Shown here in pieces: positions 15,590-22,504 of a DNA stretch of 23,596 nucleotides. Under the pieces are notes generated by a model. It saw only the letters and a program-made list of their open reading frames with translations. It did not search any database and was not told the DNA's origin. Numbering within the stretch: position 1 is the stretch's first letter; every line of letters starts with the position of its first letter. The stretch lies in NCBI GenBank assembly GCA_964488025.1, contig CAZATJ010000011.1, positions 1-23,596 on the forward strand, read 5' to 3'. Source of the DNA: UBA1568 sp964488025. GTDB taxonomy: Bacteria > Patescibacteriota > Minisyncoccia > Moranbacterales > UBA1568. The translations under genes and the position numbers were made by a program.

Positions 15590-15618
15590 AGTATAGCGAA
15601 AGAACGGAGTTTTTTCAA
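15590..15618 (-). promoter_or_regulatory. Promoter of the minus-strand glycosyltransferase operon, probably leaderless
   Basis: On the minus strand, TTGAAA (15618-15613), a 17-bp spacer and TATACT (15595-15590). The ATG begins 7 nt after the -10 box, where transcription normally starts. Confidence 0.75.
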
Positions 15619-15619
15619 T

Positions 15620-15648
15620 TTGCCAATGAATCCCGGTAAGGCTACAAT
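15620..15648 (+). promoter_or_regulatory. Promoter of the Clp-like ATPase operon
   Basis: TTGCCA (15620-15625), a 17-bp spacer and TACAAT (15643-15648). The -35 box is one base from the -35 box of the divergent minus-strand promoter. The predicted start is near 15655, giving a leader of about 25 nt. Confidence 0.7.
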
Positions 15649-15679
15649 ACAGGAGAAAAGGAATTCATCTCTTCGTATC

Positions 15680-18142
15680 ATGAACCGACATTTTTTTCTT
15701 TGGTACTATACGCGCGGACTGGCGGCGGCTTTTGTTCTTTCTGGCAATCTCATCCGTTTCGTGGCGCATCGTTTTCATATTCTCGGTCTTGTTACGACGC
15801 TCTGTTCTCCGTGGAAAAGAGATGTAACGGTCAAGGACTGGCGTGGGCTGCACCCGATCAAGTCGCTCCAAAGACTGATGGAGAATCTCATCTCCCGTTT
15901 TCTCGGGATGCTGGTACGTCTTGTTATTGTCGGAATCGGAGTGACTGCCCTCATAGGTATTTCTCTGCCCAGTGCCGTGATTTTAGGGCTTTTTATTTTC
16001 GGACCGTTCTTGCTGGTGGTCGGTCTGATTTTTTCTTTCATTCCATCAGAGTTCCCTTTTCTTGGTCCAGGACTTCTTTTCAGCGGGGTGGCAGGTATAA
16101 TCCTTGCTTTTTTACAGTATCTTTCGCGGGAACAAGATGAGCCCGAAACGACCGATATTGCCATCCTGAAGCGTCAATCGTGGTTTCGTCGACTGCTCGG
16201 CAGACTGGGATTGGAGAAAAAAGAACTCGATTCTTCCGTACTGAAAGATACCAAAACTTTTTTGAATTTTTTGGCGGAACGAGGTATTGATCAGGTGGTA
16301 TTTGAACAGGCGGTACGACTGGAACATCAGGCGGCGAGGGAGCGTTTCCGGGATAGTCGCCTTTTTTCTTGGGAAAATCTGGGAAAGAGTATCCCCATCG
16401 GCAAGGGCTGGAACTACGCCTATACTCCGCACCTGGATCGCTACGTGCTCGATCTTTCCCAGTATGATCTGACAGAATATGCCCATGCCACATTGGTGGG
16501 GAGGCAGGAGGAATTCAAGGTAGCGATTCTTGCTTTGGAACGGCCGACGCAGAATAGTGTTCTCTTGGTCGGAGATCCGGGTATCGGAAAGAAAATCTTG
16601 GTACACCATCTGGCTCGATTGATTCGTGAAAACTTTTTTGACGGCACTCGCTTGGGAGAATCGCGGATGCTTATTTTTGATATCGGTAGCGCTGTTTCCG
16701 ATGCCATCAATCAGGGGGTGGATACCGACAGTGTCGTGCGTCAGCTTCTCGGCGAAGCCGCCTACGCTGGCAACGTCATCTTGGTGATTGAGAATATTCA
16801 TACGGTACTCGGGGGGGATCCGTCGCATCAGAGTCTCGCCTCTGTACTTGCTGAATTCCTGGCACTTCCGGGATTCCGTCTTATCGCGACTACGACATCC
16901 GACCACTATCATACCCTAGCGAGAGCGGATGCCTCGGTACTCAAATTTCTCGAAACGATCTATTTCCACGAAACAACCGAAGAAGAGACACTTCTGGTAC
17001 TCCTTGATTTTGTGCAGCGTTTCGAACAGAAGCAAGTACTCTTCACGTTACCGGGATTGCAGAGTATTATCGCTCAATCCAGCCGCTATCGATGGGAAGT
17101 ACCCTTTCCGGAACGCGCGCTCGATCTGGCCGAGGAAACACTTACTTATTTCCAGGCCAATAGCGAAGAGCGCTTTATCGGGCCGAAAACGGTCGAAGCA
17201 TTCATGACACTGAAAACAGGCATGCCGACCGGAACAATCGGAGCCGAAGAAAAAGACAAGCTGCTCAAATTGGAACAGTATCTCCATGAGCGAGTCATTG
17301 GTCAGAATGAAGCGGTGAAGCAGGTGGCCGAGGCCATGCGCCGGGCTCGAGCCGGGCTTAGCGACGTCAAACGCCCTCTGGGGAGCTTCATTTTTCTTGG
17401 TCCGACCGGTGTTGGCAAGACAGAGACGGTCAAGGCCTTCGCTGAATGCTATTTCGGCAGTGAAGACAGCATGATTCGCCTCGATATGAGTGAATACCAG
17501 ACCTCTGAAGCAGTGACGCGCCTTATTGGTTCCGAGACGATGGGAATACCGGGACAACTGACGGATCTGGTGAAAGAGAAGCCGTTTTCCATTTTACTGC
17601 TCGATGAATTGGAAAAGGCTTATCCGAAAGCACTCGATATCTTCCTCCAGATTCTTGATGAGGGTTTCGTGACGGACAGCGCCGGAGAGAAGGTAAGTTT
17701 CAGAAATACCATTATTATTGCCACGTCCAATGCCGGAGCGCCGATTATCAAGGCGGGTATCGATAATGGCACACCGTTTGCCGATGTGCGCAAGCAGGTG
17801 CTCGACTTCGTCGTGGAACAGGGAATCTATCGTTTGGAATTTTTGAATCGTTTCGACGGAGTTATCTTTTTCGAATCATTGAAACACGAGGAGTTGATTC
17901 AGGTGACTCAGATGAAACTGAAAGTCTTTACCGAACGTCTGAAAAAGGAAAAGAATATCACCATCGAGTTCGCCTCCGGCGTGGCGGAAAAGATTGTCGA
18001 GCGGGGTTACGAGCCGGAATTTGGCGCTCGTTCGATCAACCGCTATATCGAAGATACGATTGAGGACGCTGTTATCAGGCAGATTATTTCCGGATCGGTA
18101 TCTGGAGGAGGGACGCTTTCCGTCACGGCTGACCAATTGTAG
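15680..18142 (+). CDS. Membrane-anchored ClpB/ClpC-like double AAA+ ATPase with degenerate first domain
   Basis: 820 residues. The N-terminal part has three or so membrane helices (about 76-148) in place of the usual Clp N-domain. D1 is at about 270-500: its Walker A is GDPGIGKK (298-305, Lys for Thr/Ser at the last position) and its Walker B is ILVIEN (367-372, where DE is expected), so ATP hydrolysis there is doubtful. D2 is at about 535-800 and looks intact: Walker A GPTGVGKT (574-581), Walker B ILLLDE (638-643), sensor ATSN (681-684), arginine finger FLNRFD (721-726) and sensor 2 GARSINR (782-788). The LGF/VGF-type loop for docking ClpP is not seen, so an unfoldase or remodelling role at the membrane is more likely than a protease partner. 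It heads the plus-strand operon of glycan genes. ATG at 15680 is chosen since upstream in-frame codons cross the promoter. Confidence 0.9.
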   Translation: MNRHFFLWYYTRGLAAAFVLSGNLIRFVAHRFHILGLVTTLCSPWKRDVTVKDWRGLHPIKSLQRLMENLISRFLGMLVRLVIVGIGVTALIGISLPSAVILGLFIFGPFLLVVGLIFSFIPSEFPFLGPGLLFSGVAGIILAFLQYLSREQDEPETTDIAILKRQSWFRRLLGRLGLEKKELDSSVLKDTKTFLNFLAERGIDQVVFEQAVRLEHQAARERFRDSRLFSWENLGKSIPIGKGWNYAYTPHLDRYVLDLSQYDLTEYAHATLVGRQEEFKVAILALERPTQNSVLLVGDPGIGKKILVHHLARLIRENFFDGTRLGESRMLIFDIGSAVSDAINQGVDTDSVVRQLLGEAAYAGNVILVIENIHTVLGGDPSHQSLASVLAEFLALPGFRLIATTTSDHYHTLARADASVLKFLETIYFHETTEEETLLVLLDFVQRFEQKQVLFTLPGLQSIIAQSSRYRWEVPFPERALDLAEETLTYFQANSEERFIGPKTVEAFMTLKTGMPTGTIGAEEKDKLLKLEQYLHERVIGQNEAVKQVAEAMRRARAGLSDVKRPLGSFIFLGPTGVGKTETVKAFAECYFGSEDSMIRLDMSEYQTSEAVTRLIGSETMGIPGQLTDLVKEKPFSILLLDELEKAYPKALDIFLQILDEGFVTDSAGEKVSFRNTIIIATSNAGAPIIKAGIDNGTPFADVRKQVLDFVVEQGIYRLEFLNRFDGVIFFESLKHEELIQVTQMKLKVFTERLKKEKNITIEFASGVAEKIVERGYEPEFGARSINRYIEDTIEDAVIRQIISGSVSGGGTLSVTADQL

Positions 18143-18172
18143 ATATATGTCGAGCGATACAACTTCGAAAAT

Positions 18173-19363
18173 ATGAAAATACTTGTCGTCGCGCCAACAC
18201 CGTTTTTTTCCGATCGCGGGACGCACATCCGCATTCTTGAAGAAGCTTTGGCGTTGGAAAAAAGGGGGCACGAAGTGACTATTGCCACCTACCATATCGG
18301 TCAGAATCTGCCAGAAAGCCTGGGCAGTCATATCGATGTGCGGCGTATCAGACGGCTTCTGTTTTGGTATAAGAAGCTGGAAGCGGGGCCGGATTGGCAG
18401 AAAATCGTCTTGGATCTCCTGCTGATCAAGAAGGTGCTTTTTCTGGCACGAACCAAACGACCGGACATCATCCATGGCCACCTGCATGAGGGAGCGCTTA
18501 TCGCCTGGATAGTGCAAAAAATTCTTTTTTGGCGCGGTATTAAAGTAGTTGCGGATTTTCACGGCAGCCTGACTAAGGAAATGGTATCACACAAGTATCT
18601 GCGGGTAACTGGTTTAGAGAAGGTCTTCCGGTTTATCGAACACGCGATCGATAACCTGGGTGATGCCGCTGTGACCAGTTCCTGGAACAACGCCGAAGAA
18701 ATCAGGGCGGTTCGGAAGGGAGGAGTGGTGGAAGTACTCGCCGACGGGACACGCTTGTCGATGTTTGATGGCTTGCCGGAGAAAAGCGTCATTCGCGAGG
18801 CATACGGCGTACCGAAAGAAGCGGTAGTCGTCACCTATACCGGTGCCTTCATCAAAAACAAAGGGATTCAATTTTTTCTTGAGGCTCTACCGCAGGTAGC
18901 GGCTCGGTATCCGGAAGCCCATTTCGTATTAGCTGGTTTTCCGCTCGATATGATAGAGGATGATCTGCAAGGGGAAGTGTTTCGGGAAAAAGTGACCATT
19001 ATTAGTCCTTCACCGTATTTCGATCTGCCGAAGATTCTTAGGATGAGCGATGTCGGGGTGGATCCCAAAGAGAGCGCTACCCGGGAAGCGAGTGGCAAGA
19101 CGCTTCAGTATATGGGGGCGGGACTGCCGGTCGTCTGTTTTGATACGGCGAACAATCGGGAATATCTGGCTGAAAGTGGTTCGTATGCCAAAGAGATAAG
19201 CGCTACCGGATTGACCGAGGTTATCGTCGGGTTACTTACTGATCCCTCGCTTCGTACTAGGAATGGCGCTTTGGCGAGAGTACGAGCGGAACAGTTTTCT
19301 TGGGAAAAATCGGCGGAACAGCTCGAGTCGATATACCGTGAATTGTTGCGCGATAAAGAATAG
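18173..19363 (+). CDS. GT4-type glycosyltransferase
   Basis: A 396-residue GT-B enzyme. The N-terminal Rossmann half begins MKILVVAPTPFFSDRGTHIR, with the Gly-rich acceptor loop after the first strand, and includes DIIHGHLHEGALIAW and VVADFHGSL. The C-terminal half begins VVVTYTGAFIKNKGIQFFLEAL and has ESATREASGKTLQYMGAGLPVV, a variant of the E-x7-E donor motif. The donor is unknown. It follows the Clp-like gene by 30 bp and precedes the next glycosyltransferase by 9 bp, so it belongs to the same operon. Confidence 0.92.
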   Translation: MKILVVAPTPFFSDRGTHIRILEEALALEKRGHEVTIATYHIGQNLPESLGSHIDVRRIRRLLFWYKKLEAGPDWQKIVLDLLLIKKVLFLARTKRPDIIHGHLHEGALIAWIVQKILFWRGIKVVADFHGSLTKEMVSHKYLRVTGLEKVFRFIEHAIDNLGDAAVTSSWNNAEEIRAVRKGGVVEVLADGTRLSMFDGLPEKSVIREAYGVPKEAVVVTYTGAFIKNKGIQFFLEALPQVAARYPEAHFVLAGFPLDMIEDDLQGEVFREKVTIISPSPYFDLPKILRMSDVGVDPKESATREASGKTLQYMGAGLPVVCFDTANNREYLAESGSYAKEISATGLTEVIVGLLTDPSLRTRNGALARVRAEQFSWEKSAEQLESIYRELLRDKE

Positions 19364-19372
19364 GGAACGAAT

Positions 19373-20569
19373 ATGAATCTCCTACTCATAAAAATCGGCA
19401 AGGCGTGGCATACCCTCAGACGCGAGGGTGTGGTTCGTGGTGGGCGCCGAGTCATGACGGCTGGTATGGCGTTGTTCCATCGGGTTCGTCCCGGAGATAT
19501 CTTGTTCATCACGGGCGGTGTCGGGGATAGCGCGCGCTATCGGACCGAACACGTGAGCGAGGAATTGCGGGAACAGGGATTTGCCGTGTCAGTGACCGTT
19601 CAGGACAACCCCTTTCTTGTTTCTTACGCGGACAAATTTTCCATTTTCATTTTTCATCGGGTGCTCTATACACCGGCAGTCGCCAAGCTGATTGCCCGTA
19701 TCAAGGCGGAAGGGAAGGAAATTATTTTCGAAACGGACGATTTGGTATATGACCCGCAGTTTTTGCAGCACATGGATTACTTTACTACGATGAATTCTTG
19801 GGAGAAGAAGCTCTATGAAAACGGGGTCGGTGGTGAGATTCTCGCTGACCCGTATGTGCGGGTCTGCACGACTTCGACCGGGTATCTGGCGAACAAACTT
19901 CGAGAAAGAAACAAGCAGGTATTTGTGGTGAGAAACAGGCTTTCAAAACAAGATGTCACTTGGGCAAATGAAAGAGTAGCGGAGAAGAATTCATCGATCA
20001 TTAATCATCAATCATCTATTATTCGCCTTGCTTATTTTTCTGGGACACCCAGTCACAACAAGGACTTTGCCGTCATTACCCCGGTTTTATCCAGACTCTT
20101 TGCTCAATACCCGCAGTTGCGATTGGTGTTGGCGGGACCGCTTGATGTCGAGAACGCCCTGAATCAGTTCGCTTCCCAGATCGAGCGCATTCAATTTTCT
20201 CCGCGGGGTGAGCATTTTGGTAATATCGCCCATGTCGATATCAATCTGGCACCGCTTCAAATCGGTAATCCTTTTTGCGAGTCTAAGTCGGAGCTCAAGT
20301 GGTTTGAGGCGGGAATAGTCGGTGTGCCCACCGTGGCTTCTGCGACGGAACCATATCGTGAGGCGATTACGGACGGTGTCGATGGCTATGTCGCGGTGAC
20401 GGAAGAGGAGTGGCAGGAGAAACTGGAAAAACTGATTGAGAATAAAGAGGAACGCGAGAAAATGGGTGAGCAGGCTCGACAAACAGCCTTGGCACGATAT
20501 ACTACGGAAAGTGCGAATGATACCGAGTATTACGAATATCTGAGGTCAAAAATAGGCATTCGATTATGA
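19373..20569 (+). CDS. Glycosyltransferase, GT-B fold
   Basis: A 398-residue protein. GGVGDSARYRTEHVSEELRE resembles the start of CgeB/GT1-like glycosyltransferases. The second half has RLAYFSGTPSHNKDF (start of the donor domain), FCESKSELKWFEAGIVGVPTVAS (acidic donor-site helix) and ATEPYREAITDGVDGYV. An unusual segment SSIINHQSSII is encoded by heptanucleotide repeats in the linker between the two domains. The donor and product are unknown. The gene ends 46 bp before the epimerase gene. Confidence 0.88.
   Translation: MNLLLIKIGKAWHTLRREGVVRGGRRVMTAGMALFHRVRPGDILFITGGVGDSARYRTEHVSEELREQGFAVSVTVQDNPFLVSYADKFSIFIFHRVLYTPAVAKLIARIKAEGKEIIFETDDLVYDPQFLQHMDYFTTMNSWEKKLYENGVGGEILADPYVRVCTTSTGYLANKLRERNKQVFVVRNRLSKQDVTWANERVAEKNSSIINHQSSIIRLAYFSGTPSHNKDFAVITPVLSRLFAQYPQLRLVLAGPLDVENALNQFASQIERIQFSPRGEHFGNIAHVDINLAPLQIGNPFCESKSELKWFEAGIVGVPTVASATEPYREAITDGVDGYVAVTEEEWQEKLEKLIENKEEREKMGEQARQTALARYTTESANDTEYYEYLRSKIGIRL
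19991..20025 (+). repeat. Heptanucleotide tract inside a glycosyltransferase gene
   Basis: Five heptamers in a row, of the form TCATCGA, TCATTAA, TCATCAA, TCATCTA, TTATTCG. They are in frame and encode the SSIINHQSSII segment at the interdomain linker. A related heptamer tract on the other strand lies in the rnpB P15 region (22187-22214). Confidence 0.7.
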
Positions 20570-20579
20570 ATTTCTAGGA

Positions 20580-20607
20580 AGCTAAGCAGCTAACAAGCTA
20601 AGAAGCG
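20580..20607 (+). repeat. AGCT 8-nt periodic tract in the epimerase leader
   Basis: AGCT at 20580, 20588 and 20596 and AGCG at 20604, exactly 8 bp apart. It fills the gap between the glycosyltransferase stop and the epimerase ATG (20616), where a ribosome binding site would be expected. Confidence 0.7.
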
Positions 20608-20615
20608 AGTGAAAT

Positions 20616-21575
20616 ATGAAAGTACTGATAACGGGCGGAGCGGGGTTTATTGGAAGCGCGACGGCGAAGGCACTTATGGAACGGGGCGATACGCCGATTC
20701 TTATCGACAACTTCAATGACTACTACAATCCAAAATTGAAAGAAGATCGGATTAAGAAATTTCTGAAAGCTTACCAGGGCGAGTTTAAATTGTATCGCGG
20801 CGATGTTTGTGACCGGAAATTTTTGGAGAAGGTGTTCAAGAAAGAGAAACCGGAAAAGATAATCCACCTGGCCGCCATGGCCGGGGTGCGGTTTTCGATT
20901 TCCAATCCGGCGCTCTACGTCGATGTCAATGTCGTCGGGACGACCAATATGCTCGATATGGCAGTGAAGTATAAGGTGAAGAATTTTGTTTACGCCTCTT
21001 CTTCCTCCGTCTATGGCAATAGCTCCAAAGAGAAATTTTCTGAAACGGATAATGTCGATGCTCCTATCTCACCGTACGCCGCTACCAAAAAGGCAACCGA
21101 GCTTATCGCTCATGTCTATAGCCATTTGTTCGGACTACGCACCACGGGACTTCGTTTCTTTACAGTGTATGGTCCGTGGGGCCGGCCTGACATGGGAGTA
21201 TTCAAGTTCATAGAGAACATTATTCTCGGGAAGCAGATTGAAGTATTCAATCATGGCAAGATGTCGCGCAACTTCACTTATATCGACGACATTGTCTCGG
21301 GCGTTTTGACGGCGCTTGATGCCAACCTGTCTTATGGGGTGATGAATATCGGTGGGGATCGAGCTGAAGCATTGATGGACTATATCGCGACCGTCGAGAA
21401 GCATTCCGGAAAGAAGGCTATTAAAAAAATGATGCCAATGCAGCCGGGTGATGTGTTGACCACGGTGGCGGACATTCGCAAGCTGCGCAAGCTTGGGTGG
21501 AAGCCGACCACTCGTATCGACCAGGGTGTCAAGAACTTTGTGGAGTGGTACAAAGAATATTTCAAAGTAGACTAG
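20616..21575 (+). CDS. NAD-dependent UDP-glucuronate 4-epimerase-like enzyme
   Basis: Extended short-chain dehydrogenase of 319 residues that interconverts UDP-sugars, most likely UDP-glucuronate and UDP-galacturonate. It has the NAD-binding loop GGAGFIG (7-13), the IDNFNDYYNPKLKEDRI block typical of the glucuronate epimerase group rather than GalE, the serine-rich YASSSSVYG segment, the catalytic YAATK (Tyr-x3-Lys) and RFFTVYGPWGRPDMG. Other 4-epimerases or dehydratases of the family are less likely but not excluded. It closes the glycan operon and would supply an activated uronic acid to the neighbouring glycosyltransferases. The rnpB promoter region follows directly. Confidence 0.93.
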   Translation: MKVLITGGAGFIGSATAKALMERGDTPILIDNFNDYYNPKLKEDRIKKFLKAYQGEFKLYRGDVCDRKFLEKVFKKEKPEKIIHLAAMAGVRFSISNPALYVDVNVVGTTNMLDMAVKYKVKNFVYASSSSVYGNSSKEKFSETDNVDAPISPYAATKKATELIAHVYSHLFGLRTTGLRFFTVYGPWGRPDMGVFKFIENIILGKQIEVFNHGKMSRNFTYIDDIVSGVLTALDANLSYGVMNIGGDRAEALMDYIATVEKHSGKKAIKKMMPMQPGDVLTTVADIRKLRKLGWKPTTRIDQGVKNFVEWYKEYFKVD

Positions 21576-21610
21576 TTTCGAGTAGAATACAGGGTATGGG
21601 GAGTGATTGA

Positions 21611-21719
21611 TCCCGCACCTTTTCTCTGGAAAATGGAGGCTATTTCTTACATAAGCCGATAGGCGGCTACGCCTTATGTCTCTATACGGTCTCTGGGTTT
21701 CCTTGGAAAAGGTGCGGGA
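21611..21719. repeat. Palindromic element family 1, promoter-linked copy B (109 bp)
   Basis: Arms TCCCGCACCTTTTC and GAAAAGGTGCGGGA, with a perfect central hairpin AGGCG-GCTA-CGCCT at 21661-21674. It is homologous to the element at 1600-1708, with identical total length and hairpin offset. ATTGAT precedes it and ATTGAC follows it. The following TTGACA is the -35 box of the rnpB promoter. No gene is encoded. Confidence 0.88.
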
Positions 21720-21748
21720 TTGACAAAAACTGCTTTTTGTGCTAAAAT
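21720..21748 (+). promoter_or_regulatory. Promoter of rnpB
   Basis: TTGACA at 21720-21725, a 17-bp spacer and TAAAAT at 21743-21748. The predicted start is near 21755, about 15 nt before the first base of helix P1. The -35 box overlaps the end of the palindromic element. Confidence 0.9.
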
Positions 21749-21794
21749 GGGTCGTTAACCGTTCTTTTTCAGAACAGATCAGATTATCGCGCGG

Positions 21795-21926
21795 TCCCGC
21801 ACCTTTTTTGTGCAGCGCCAGAGGCGCAAGTGAAATAGAGGAGAGCACCTCGTTTCTAATTTCGTTTTTAGAATTATGAAGTGTGTTGCGTGTAGCGTTG
21901 TGTTACAGCGCAAAAAAGGTGCGGGA
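21795..21926. repeat. Palindromic element family 1, rnpB copy C in helix P3 (132 bp)
   Basis: Arms run from TCCCGCACCTTTTTTG to CAAAAAAGGTGCGGGA. Inner hairpins in order are GCGCC-AGA-GGCGC (21815-21827), GAGG/CCTC (21838-21851), TTCTAA/TTAGAA (21854-21873) and TGTAGC/GTTACA (21891-21907). It occupies the place of the P3 helix; a 3-bp base, CGC/GCG, may remain outside it. The first 36 bases are identical to copy D. Confidence 0.9.
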
Positions 21927-22142
21927 AGCGAGGAAAGTCCGGACACTTCGCCATTCGCAAGGATGGCAAGGGTAATGGGTAATTCCCATACGCCGTGAGG
22001 CGCGAGGTGCGAGCAGAGACGCTGGGTACGAAAGACGCCCAGCAACCCGCAAGGGTTGAGTCTCCGTAGTAATACGGAGGGTGAAACGGCTAAATCCTTA
22101 CCCGAGTGCAAGGTCGTGCCTCTGTGTCTCGCTACGTTCGAC

Positions 22143-22217
22143 ACTCAAATAGCAATGAGCAAAAAGCAATTAACGAAGAATTTTGGTTGATTGATAATTG
22201 TTGACTGTTGACTGAGT
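22143..22217. repeat. Heptamer-repeat hairpin in the P15 region of rnpB
   Basis: ACTCA (22143-22147) pairs with TGAGT (22213-22217). Between them lie AT-rich sequence and four heptamers (TTGATTG, ATAATTG, TTGACTG, TTGACTG) at 22187-22214. It sits inside the stem GTGCCTC/GAGGCAC (22116-22122, 22230-22236), which takes the position of P15 to P17. Confidence 0.65.
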
Positions 22218-22292
22218 GGTGAGCAAAGCGAGGCACGGGGGAGAACTGCAAAGATTCGTATGGCAACATACGGACAAGATAAATGATAATCA

Positions 22293-22420
22293 TCCCGCAC
22301 CTTTTTTGTGCAGCGCCAGAGGCGCAAGCAAAATGGACCTTGTCCTATTCTGGATACAGTGGCAGAAGAAGCAAGTGTCTTGTATGTAGCATCGTGTTAC
22401 AGCGCAAAAAAGGTGCGGGA
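22293..22420. repeat. Palindromic element family 1, rnpB copy D in J2/4 (128 bp)
   Basis: Same arms as copy C. Inner hairpins are GCGCC-AGA-GGCGC (22313-22325), GGAC/GTCC (22335-22345), TTCTG/CAGAA (22348-22367) and TGTAGC/GTTACA (22385-22401). The middle differs in sequence from copy C but has the same order of hairpins. It begins two bases after the 3' strand of P2 and ends directly before AACAGAATCC of P4. Confidence 0.9.
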
Positions 22421-22475
22421 AACAGAATCCGGCTTATCGATCTGTTTTGGAAAAGTATTGGTAGCATTTCTCGGG

Positions 22476-22504
22476 TTGACTAGTGAAGCTCACGAAGCTA
22501 AAAG
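22476..22504 (+). promoter_or_regulatory. Probable promoter of the sugar transferase gene
   Basis: TTGACT at 22476-22481, a 17-bp spacer and TAAAAG at 22499-22504. The -10 box is made by the AGCT tract. The predicted start near 22511 leaves a leader of about 10 nt. Confidence 0.55.

Larger units (their letters stand above)
21770..22449 (+). ncRNA. rnpB: RNase P RNA with three insertions (about 680 nt)
   Basis: Catalytic RNA that removes tRNA 5' leaders. P1 pairs CAGAACAGATC (21770-21780) with GATCTGTTTTG (22439-22449). P2 pairs GATTATC (21782-21788) with GATAATC (22285-22291). The 5' half of P4 is in GAGGAAAGTCC (21930-21940), and its 3' half is in ACAGAATCCGGCTTATCG (22422-22439). Core blocks GGTGAAACGG (about 22079) and AAATCCTTACCCGAGTGCA (about 22092) match the bacterial consensus, and there are P12- and P14-like hairpins near 22021-22080 and a P18-like hairpin CGTATGGCAACATACG near 22257. 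The gene is nearly twice the usual 350-400 nt because of a 132-nt element in P3, a 128-nt element in J2/4 and a heptamer-repeat hairpin in the P15 region. Without these it would be about 330-350 nt. All paired core parts remain, so it is likely functional. Confidence 0.93.

Noticed and set aside
15362..15679. Upstream in-frame extension of the Clp-like gene
   Set aside because: It would overlap the minus-strand glycosyltransferase gene and both promoters. The residues are Arg/Lys-rich shadow sequence, so ATG at 15680 is the better start.
21795..22420. Two rnpB fragments or a tandem duplication of rnpB
   Set aside because: Only the inserted elements are duplicated. Each core helix strand occurs once and pairs with its proper partner, so this is one gene with insertions. 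An assembly error at repeats remains a formal possibility.
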